64,000 nt of DNA from Mucilaginibacter sp. L3T2-6 (GTDB taxonomy: Bacteria > Bacteroidota > Bacteroidia > Sphingobacteriales > Sphingobacteriaceae): positions 1 through 64,000 of the forward strand of contig NZ_JAUMKC010000017.1 in the NCBI RefSeq assembly GCF_030519355.1, written 5' to 3'. Under the pieces are notes generated by a model that was not told the origin of the DNA, did no database searches, and saw only the letters and a list, made by a program, of their open reading frames with translations. How positions within the stretch are numbered: position 1 is the first letter of the stretch; every line of letters begins with the position of its first letter. A program made the translations under genes and the position numbers. Shown here piece by piece: positions 58,216 through 64,000 of the stretch.

Positions 58216-58650
58216 ATGAACAAGGGGCTAAAAATTGCCATCGGCGCCGACCATGCCGGTTTTGATTACAAACAACAATTAATTGAAGCACTTGCCGGAA
58301 ATGAAGTAAAAGACTTCGGCACTTATTCCGATGCATCGGCAGACTATCCCGATTTCGCCCACCCAGTAGCGCTGGGTGTTGAAAGCGGCGACTTTGATTT
58401 TGGCATACTGGTTTGCGGCAGCGGCAACGGCGTGGCTATGAGTGCCAACAAACACCAGGGCATTCGCGCCGCCATCTGCTGGAATGAAGAACTGGCCGAG
58501 CGGGCCCGCAGTCATAACGATGCAAATATCGTTTGCATCCCGGCCCGTCATATTTCGATAGAACTGGCAAAACAAATAGTTGAAATATTTCTAAGCACAG
58601 CGTTCGAAGGGGGGCGGCATGCCAACAGGGTAAATAAAATAGCCTGTTAG
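58216..58650 (+). CDS. rpiB: Ribose-5-phosphate isomerase B
   Basis: The protein is 144 residues from ATG 58216; the open frame extends to 58102 but the extra part overlaps promoter sequence. LKIAIGADHAGFDYKQQLIE, DYPDFAHPVALGVESGDFDF, GILVCGSGNGVAMSANKHQG with the active Cys, and CWNEELAERARSHNDANIVC are all RpiB signatures. It interconverts ribose-5-P and ribulose-5-P. Stands alone. Confidence 0.95.
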   Translation: MNKGLKIAIGADHAGFDYKQQLIEALAGNEVKDFGTYSDASADYPDFAHPVALGVESGDFDFGILVCGSGNGVAMSANKHQGIRAAICWNEELAERARSHNDANIVCIPARHISIELAKQIVEIFLSTAFEGGRHANRVNKIAC

Positions 58651-58947
58651 GGATAAGTGAAAGGATAAAAGTGAAGGGCGAAAGGTTTTTGGCCAACCTC
58701 AGTTGATAAAAGCCCTAAAGTTGCGACATAATTCAGCACGGTCTTGGGCCTGTGCTATTAGCAGATGACCGATTTATGGTGAAAGCCGCAGGACAATTTC
58801 CCGGTACGACTGCAGTAAGCAAAATACCATGAAAGGGTTAAATCCGTCAGCGATGGGTATCGCCCATCGTTAGGAAAGCGACTGGCGCACCACGCATCCG
58901 GCCATGAACCATCAGCTAAAAACCAACGATGAAACTGACCAAACATT

Positions 58948-60534
58948 ATGAATAAAACCTTACTAACTCTTGCAGCACTTGGCCTGGTGACAAGCGCCTG
59001 TGCACAGCAAAACAAAACTGCCGTAAAGTACGGGCGGATCATCACAGCCGATCTGGCGAAAAAGCACCTGGACATCATCGCGTCCGATGCTTTTGAGGGC
59101 CGCGAAACCGGCAAACCGGGCGCCGATAAGGCCGCTCATTACATTGCAGACCAATTTAAAGCTTTAGGGTTGCAGCCGATTGTGAACGGCTCGTATTTTT
59201 ACGATGTTCCTGTTGTGCAAAATTCTTTTAAGGTGAACTCATTCACCGTTAACGGAACAGCTTTGGTCAGCGGCAAAGACTTTTTTGCCGGTCGTGGCGC
59301 GGGTACCCAGACTATTAATGCCAAAGATGTTGTGTTTATAGGGTACGGCATCGGCGCGGACAATTATAACGACCTTAACGGGGTAGACATTACCGGCAAA
59401 GTGGTTATGTACCTTAACAGCGGTGAGCCAATGGATAATGGTAAATCGCGCATCAGCGGAACTGAAAAGCTGTCGGACTGGAGCGGACCACGCAGCAGGA
59501 AGCGCATGGCGCTTATACAGAGCAAAAAGCCGCTGTTGATTTTGGCGGTAGCAACCAACATGGGCGGCGGAAGAGCCGGCGGCAACCGTGGCGGTGCGCC
59601 GAGAAACCTGCCAATGACATTAAAACAGGACGGCCCGGCAGCAGCCGTAACTTATACCATACCGGTAGAGACTGCCGATATGATACTGAAAAACTCAGGT
59701 AAAACCATAGCTGATCTGAAAGCCGCTATTGATCAGACAGGAAAACCTGCTTCGCAGACAGTAGCTGCTGATATTGAAACTTCATACGCAACCGAAGAAA
59801 TTCCGGTTAAGGCCGTTGATGTACTCGGCTTTATGCCTGGCAGCGACCCAAAACTGAAGGATGAAGTGCTGGTTATATCAGCACACTATGACCACATTGG
59901 CTTAATGCCCGAAGGCTCGAAAGATATGGTAAACAATGGCGCTGACGACGATGGCTCCGGAACCACAGGTATCATCGAGATAGCCACTGCTTTTTCAAAA
60001 GCAAAGAAAGACGGTCATGGCCCCAGGCGCAGCATCCTGTTCCTGGGTAATGTTGGCGAAGAGAAAGGCCTGCTCGGTTCGCAGTATTATACAGACCATC
60101 CGGTTATTCCCCTGGAAAAAACGATCACCGATCTTAACATTGATATGATTGGCCGCGTAGGCACTGAATATATTGGCAAGGCAGACTCATCAAACTATGT
60201 TTATGTTATTGGGTCGGGCATGTTAAGCACGGATTTGCATAACGTAAATGAAAAGGCCAATAAAACCTATACCCATTTAATACTGGACTATAAATATGAT
60301 GATTTAAATGACCCGAACAGCTTCTACACCCGTTCAGACCATTATAACTTCGCCAAGCATGGTGTACCGATCATCTTTTACTTTAACGGCGTACATGCAG
60401 ATTACCACCGCCCCGGCGATGAAGTAAGCAAAATCAATTTCCCGCTGCTGGCCAAACGCGCACAGCTGGTGTTTTATACCGCATGGGATTTGCTCAACGG
60501 CGATAAACGCCCGGTGGTTGATGGCAAAAAATAA
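58948..60534 (+). CDS. M28-family metallopeptidase with PA-type insert, exported (copy 1)
   Basis: This is a 528-residue protein. The signal peptide (LLTLAALGLVTSACAQQ) is followed by KKHLDIIASDAFEGRETGKP, a PA-like segment (~residues 95-280, with a Gly/Arg-rich loop GGGRAGGNRGGAP), then the catalytic part: VISAHYDHIG (first zinc His), NNGADDDGSGTTG (Asp), GNVGEEKGLLGSQYY (Glu base and ligand), NIDMIGRVG and FYTRSDHYNFAKHGVPIIF (His). A typical exported aminopeptidase-like enzyme; peptide specificity unknown. A close paralogue follows 113 bases on. Confidence 0.92.
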   Translation: MNKTLLTLAALGLVTSACAQQNKTAVKYGRIITADLAKKHLDIIASDAFEGRETGKPGADKAAHYIADQFKALGLQPIVNGSYFYDVPVVQNSFKVNSFTVNGTALVSGKDFFAGRGAGTQTINAKDVVFIGYGIGADNYNDLNGVDITGKVVMYLNSGEPMDNGKSRISGTEKLSDWSGPRSRKRMALIQSKKPLLILAVATNMGGGRAGGNRGGAPRNLPMTLKQDGPAAAVTYTIPVETADMILKNSGKTIADLKAAIDQTGKPASQTVAADIETSYATEEIPVKAVDVLGFMPGSDPKLKDEVLVISAHYDHIGLMPEGSKDMVNNGADDDGSGTTGIIEIATAFSKAKKDGHGPRRSILFLGNVGEEKGLLGSQYYTDHPVIPLEKTITDLNIDMIGRVGTEYIGKADSSNYVYVIGSGMLSTDLHNVNEKANKTYTHLILDYKYDDLNDPNSFYTRSDHYNFAKHGVPIIFYFNGVHADYHRPGDEVSKINFPLLAKRAQLVFYTAWDLLNGDKRPVVDGKK

Positions 60535-60647
60535 TAAACCCCCACGGATTTACGAATGTGCGAAACTCACCTATAGCGACGGCCTAAGCTGTCGCTACTT
60601 TTTTAATCGATTCTTATTCGGTATTTTTCACCCATAATCATTATCAA

Positions 60648-62192
60648 ATGAAGAAAATTGTATTACCATTTATTTTGGCCGGACTGGTAACCGGCGCCAT
60701 GGCTCAGCAAAATCCGGTCGCAATGAAATACGCGAAGATTGTGAGCCCCGAACTGGCAAAAAAACATCTGAGTATTATAGCATCTGATGAGTATGAAGGC
60801 CGTGAAACCGGCAAGCCCGGCGCAGACAAAGCTGCCCATTACATCGCCAACGAATTTAAGTCTGTTGGCCTGCAGCCAATAGTTAACGGTTCGTATTTCT
60901 TTGACGTGCCATTGTCTGAAAAAACCTCGAGAGTTTCATTTACAGCAAACGGGCAAACGTTTGAAAGCGGAACAGATTTTTATGCTTACAAAACAAGCGA
61001 CGAATGGACAGCGGATGCAAGCGAAATAGTTTTTGTAGGCTACGGCACCGAAGCTGAATTAGGTAACACCGACTTAAGCGGCAAGGTTGTTTTATGGGTG
61101 AACGAAGATAAACCGGAAAATGGTCAACCGGCTAATACAGGCTTCCGCGGCTCTCCGGCGCGTGTTGCAGTTTTAAAAAATATCCTGGCTAAAAACCCTG
61201 CCGCAGTATTAGCGGCAAACGGCGAAATTGCCGATGTATTAAAGAAATTCAAAAATTACATTACCGCCCCGCGCATCGGTATTAAAAAGGATGACACTAA
61301 ACCGGCGCAGAAATCGCCAGCGGTTATCTGGATCACTACCGCAATGGCAGATCAATTGGTAAAATCAACCGGTAAAACCTATGCTGATATTAAGGCTGCG
61401 GCCGGCAGTGCACAGGTTATTAAAGCCGATGTTAAAATAGATTTTAAAACGGTGAGCAAAGATGTTAAGGCAGTTGATGTATTGGGCTTTTTACCAGGCA
61501 GCGATCCTAAATTAAAAGATGAAGTACTGGTAATTTCGGCGCATTATGACCATATCGGGCTAAACCCGGACGGTGCTGACAAAGTGAACAACGGCGCCGA
61601 CGACGATGGCTCAGGCACAACAGCAGTGATGGAGTTGGCGAGGGCATTTTCAAAAGCAAAAAAAGACGGACACGGGCCAAGACGCAGCATCCTGTTTTTA
61701 GGTAATGTTGGCGAAGAAAAGGGTTTGCTGGGATCGGAATACTATACTGATCATCCGGTGATCCCGCTGGAAAAAACCATTGCCGACTTAAATATCGATA
61801 TGGTTGGCCGCGTTGGCGAAGAATATGCGGGTAAAGCAGACTCTGCAAACACGGTATACGTGATCGGTTCAGGAATGCTGAGCACTGATTTGCATAAAGT
61901 AAATGAGAATGCCAATAATACTTATACCAAAATGGACCTGGACTATAAGTACGATGACCCTAAGGATCCTAATGACTTTTACCACCGTTCAGATCATTAC
62001 AACTTCGCAAAGCACGGTGTGCCAATCATTTTTTACTTTAACGGCGTGCACAAAGACTATCACCAGCCCGGCGACGAAGTAAGTAAAATAAACTTCCCGC
62101 TGCTGGCCAAACGTGCGCAGCTGGTATTCTACACTGCCTGGGATCTGGCAAATGCCGACAAACGCCCCGTGGTAGATGGAAAAGTGAATTGA
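60648..62192 (+). CDS. M28-family metallopeptidase, exported (tandem copy 2)
   Basis: This is a 514-residue protein, collinear with the copy at 58948. Catalytic half nearly the same (VISAHYDHIG, NNGADDDGSGTTA, GNVGEEKGLLGSEYY, FYHRSDHYNFAKHGVPIIF), while the PA-like middle (~residues 95-270) is clearly diverged and lacks the Gly/Arg-rich loop. So the duplicates probably share chemistry but differ in substrate access. Signal peptide LPFILAGLVTGAMAQQ. Confidence 0.92.
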   Translation: MKKIVLPFILAGLVTGAMAQQNPVAMKYAKIVSPELAKKHLSIIASDEYEGRETGKPGADKAAHYIANEFKSVGLQPIVNGSYFFDVPLSEKTSRVSFTANGQTFESGTDFYAYKTSDEWTADASEIVFVGYGTEAELGNTDLSGKVVLWVNEDKPENGQPANTGFRGSPARVAVLKNILAKNPAAVLAANGEIADVLKKFKNYITAPRIGIKKDDTKPAQKSPAVIWITTAMADQLVKSTGKTYADIKAAAGSAQVIKADVKIDFKTVSKDVKAVDVLGFLPGSDPKLKDEVLVISAHYDHIGLNPDGADKVNNGADDDGSGTTAVMELARAFSKAKKDGHGPRRSILFLGNVGEEKGLLGSEYYTDHPVIPLEKTIADLNIDMVGRVGEEYAGKADSANTVYVIGSGMLSTDLHKVNENANNTYTKMDLDYKYDDPKDPNDFYHRSDHYNFAKHGVPIIFYFNGVHKDYHQPGDEVSKINFPLLAKRAQLVFYTAWDLANADKRPVVDGKVN

Positions 62193-62383
62193 TTTAAAGT
62201 TAGTAACTCCAATTAATTTGGATTGGGTTGATTATGTTAACCCGGTTAAATAATAGGGAAGGGATGAGCGTAGCGCTTGTCCCTTTTTATTTTGATTTGT
62301 TTTGACAGGGTATCGCAACGTCGAAAATTTAAAACAGACAGAGCAGTACGCACTTAATTAACAAATTCCCTAACTTCGCATTT

Positions 62384-63769
62384 ATGGGAAATACTGCTGA
62401 AGAATTCCTGGCTACCTCTAACGAAAAGGCGTTCGACATGGATCACCGCCGTATTATCAATTACAATATTGGTAAATACGATAGTGCAGTTGATAAAGGT
62501 CTGTCGAGATTTGTAAACCTTGAAAATGCGAAACGCAAGGCCCACGGCATAAAATGGAAGGTGATGGAGAACCTGGATAAGCTGTTGCCGGAGTTTGAAG
62601 CCAATTTCCAGAAACGCGGCGGTAAGGTAATATGGGCCAACGATGCGGAAGAAGCTAACCGCGAAATACTTAACATCATCAAAAAGGCCGGGGCCAAAAC
62701 AGTTGTAAAGTCGAAGTCGATGGCGACAGAGGAAATTCAATTGAATGAATTCCTGGAGGAAAACCATATCGAATCGCTGGAAACCGACCTGGGCGAATAT
62801 ATTGTGCAATTGCTTGGGCAGCGGCCTTACCATATTGTTACGCCGGCCATGCATCTTTCAAAAGAAGACATTGCCAAATTGTTTAATGAAAAATTCGGCA
62901 CTCCGATTGATTTTACGCCAGAGCAGCTCACCCAAAAAGCCCGCGAACTGCTGCGCGAAAAATATGTGCAGGCAGATGTGGGTATTACCGGTGGCAACTT
63001 TTTGATAGCCGACACCGGCAGTATTGCCATTACAGAAAATGAGGGTAATGCCCGCTTGAGCACGTCGTTCCCTAAAATACATATTGCTGTCGTAGGGATT
63101 GAAAAACTCATTCCGTCGATAGCCGACCTGGATTTATTCTGGCCATTATTAGCTACCCATGGTACCGGTCAAAACCTGACGGTTTACAATACCATTTTAA
63201 GCGGCCCGCGCCAACCCGATGAAACGGATGGCCCGGAAGAAATGTATGTAGTGCTGCTGGATAACGGCCGGACTAATCTGCTGGCGCAAAAAGAGCAGCG
63301 ACAGGCATTGTATTGCATCCGCTGCGGAGCCTGTTTAAATGCCTGCCCTGTATATAAAAACATTGGCGGACATACTTATGAAACCACGTACAGCGGACCT
63401 ATCGGCTCCATTATAACACCGCACATGGCCGGTATGGACGAGTTTAAGCACTTAAGCTACGCCAGCAGCCTTTGCGGAAAATGCACGGAGGTTTGCCCGG
63501 TAAAAATAGAAATTCATAAGATGCTGCTGCTGAACCGCCGCGATGCCGTTCAGGAACACCTGGTAACTAACAAAGAAAAATGGGGCTGGTCGGCCTGGAA
63601 AAAGGGCATGCTCAGCCGCAAGCTTACCGACTTTTTAAGCGGCCGCACCAAAAACATCATGCTGCGCACCTTCTTTAAAAAAACCTGGGGACATTATAAA
63701 GAGATGCCAAAGGTTGCTGAGAAATCATTCAGCCGGATGTATAAGGAGAAGAATGAGTTTGGGGATTAA
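62384..63769 (+). CDS. lutB: LutB-type iron-sulfur lactate-utilisation protein
   Basis: This is a 461-residue protein. The LUD domain (residues ~60-290) includes VKSKSMATEEIQLNEFLEEN and ITGGNFLIADTGSIAITENE. Two [4Fe-4S] ferredoxin motifs follow: CIRCGACLNACPVY and CGKCTEVCPVKIEIHKM. In other bacteria LutA, LutB and LutC form an L-lactate oxidising complex; here lutA and lutC are not next to it, so partners must lie elsewhere. The C-terminal ~60 residues are basic. Confidence 0.9.
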   Translation: MGNTAEEFLATSNEKAFDMDHRRIINYNIGKYDSAVDKGLSRFVNLENAKRKAHGIKWKVMENLDKLLPEFEANFQKRGGKVIWANDAEEANREILNIIKKAGAKTVVKSKSMATEEIQLNEFLEENHIESLETDLGEYIVQLLGQRPYHIVTPAMHLSKEDIAKLFNEKFGTPIDFTPEQLTQKARELLREKYVQADVGITGGNFLIADTGSIAITENEGNARLSTSFPKIHIAVVGIEKLIPSIADLDLFWPLLATHGTGQNLTVYNTILSGPRQPDETDGPEEMYVVLLDNGRTNLLAQKEQRQALYCIRCGACLNACPVYKNIGGHTYETTYSGPIGSIITPHMAGMDEFKHLSYASSLCGKCTEVCPVKIEIHKMLLLNRRDAVQEHLVTNKEKWGWSAWKKGMLSRKLTDFLSGRTKNIMLRTFFKKTWGHYKEMPKVAEKSFSRMYKEKNEFGD

Positions 63770-63771
63770 TT

Positions 63772-63855
63772 AATCAGAGACTGGTCAATCAGAGGTTAGG
63801 GAAGAGCGCGGTACACCAGCCGTTTTTCTTACTAATCTCTAATCTCTAACCTCTC
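63772..63855. repeat. Word-repeat hairpin after lutB
   Basis: AATCAGAGACTGGTCAATCA then GAGGTTAGG (63772-63800) faces CTAATCTCTAATCTCTAACC then TCTC (63832-63855). The arms use the words AATCAGAGG/AATCTCTAACC, the same family as the single arm at 22404-22436. Confidence 0.65.
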
Positions 63856-63857
63856 TC

Positions 63858-64000
63858 TTAATGTTTATTTCCGAAACCAAATTCCTTATAGGTGTTCGGC
63901 AATTCGTCCGAGCTGCTGAACGGGAAGGTGTAGGAGGTCCACCAGCTTTCATAATCGGCATCTTTATCTTTGGTTGGCTCGATGCGCACACTGCGCAGCA
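63858..64000 (-). CDS. C-terminal end of an unidentified minus-strand gene (continues past window)
   Basis: Frame open from 64000 down to TAA at 63858-63860, about 46 residues: SVRIEPTKDKDADYESWWTS, then YTFPFSSSDELPNTYKEFGF and GNKH. No family recognised. It is convergent with lutB across a word-repeat hairpin. Composition (aromatic, Ser-rich) would suit an exported protein, but this is a guess. Confidence 0.6.
   Translation of the reverse strand, partial: LRSVRIEPTKDKDADYESWWTSYTFPFSSSDELPNTYKEFGFGNKH

Noticed and set aside
58758..59114. 118-codon minus-strand frame upstream of the first M28 gene
   Set aside because: It overlaps the signal peptide and start of the peptidase, which is well supported; no family seen.

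Overview
The window looks like a chromosomal segment of a Bacteroidota bacterium, most likely Sphingobacteriaceae close to Mucilaginibacter or Pedobacter. This is inferred from a SusC/SusD pair, several promoters of the Bacteroidota type (TTG, 19-20 bp, TAnnTTTG), glycosidases of families GH29 and GH172, a YtxJ-type protein, a split KdpD, and intergenic hairpins built from short repeated words. No database search was possible, so family names rest on motifs read from the translations.

Positions 1-5722 are accessory, AT-rich DNA. They hold the tail of an IS3-family transposase; then four evenly built 56-bp imperfect palindromes (641-696, 1193-1248, 1607-1662, 1959-2014) whose three intervals hold one small gene each, which looks like a gene-cassette array; then a tRNA-Pro gene. 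A 95-bp direct repeat (2443-2537 and 5628-5722) covers the 3' half of that tRNA and its terminator and bounds a 3.2-kb island. The island has no integrase gene. It carries a minus-strand gene of unknown function, an AAA-type ATPase, a 55-residue membrane protein, and hairpin-rich repeats, one of which (142 bp) also occurs outside the island.

From 5722 on the sequence is ordinary backbone. 5838-12951 holds PAP2, AraC, VOC, YdeI-like, DUF1365, cyclopropane-fatty-acid synthase and sugar-transporter genes. 13060-21935 holds a GH172 enzyme, a methionine-sulfoxide-reductase-like molybdoenzyme with its cytochrome, a DUF1223 protein, an ECF sigma/zinc anti-sigma pair, and a molybdate ABC transporter that could supply the molybdoenzyme. 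22504-29677 holds TPR, ribH, a microlipoprotein, ytxJ-like, lipA, a second sigma/anti-sigma pair, radA, lpxH and a TM2 protein. 29742-37232 holds a nitrilase-family amidase, an alpha-L-fucosidase and the SusC/SusD pair.

37573-50894 is a potassium module (27-aa ORF, kdpF, kdpA, kdpB, kdpC, porin, KdpD sensor, separate histidine kinase), followed by mlaE-mlaF-mlaD lipid transport genes and a sigma-54 response regulator that may be the missing partner of the kinase. 51057-57033 is a fatty-acid synthesis cluster (DUF177, rpmF, plsX, two tandem fabH, accB, accC). The end holds tatC, rpiB, two tandem M28 peptidases, a LutB-type iron-sulfur protein and the C-terminus of an unknown gene on the minus strand.

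The strongest candidate for something undescribed is the 0.6-5.5 kb zone, where cassette-like units end in conserved palindromes of a type that does not match the usual integron attC core, with no recombinase nearby.
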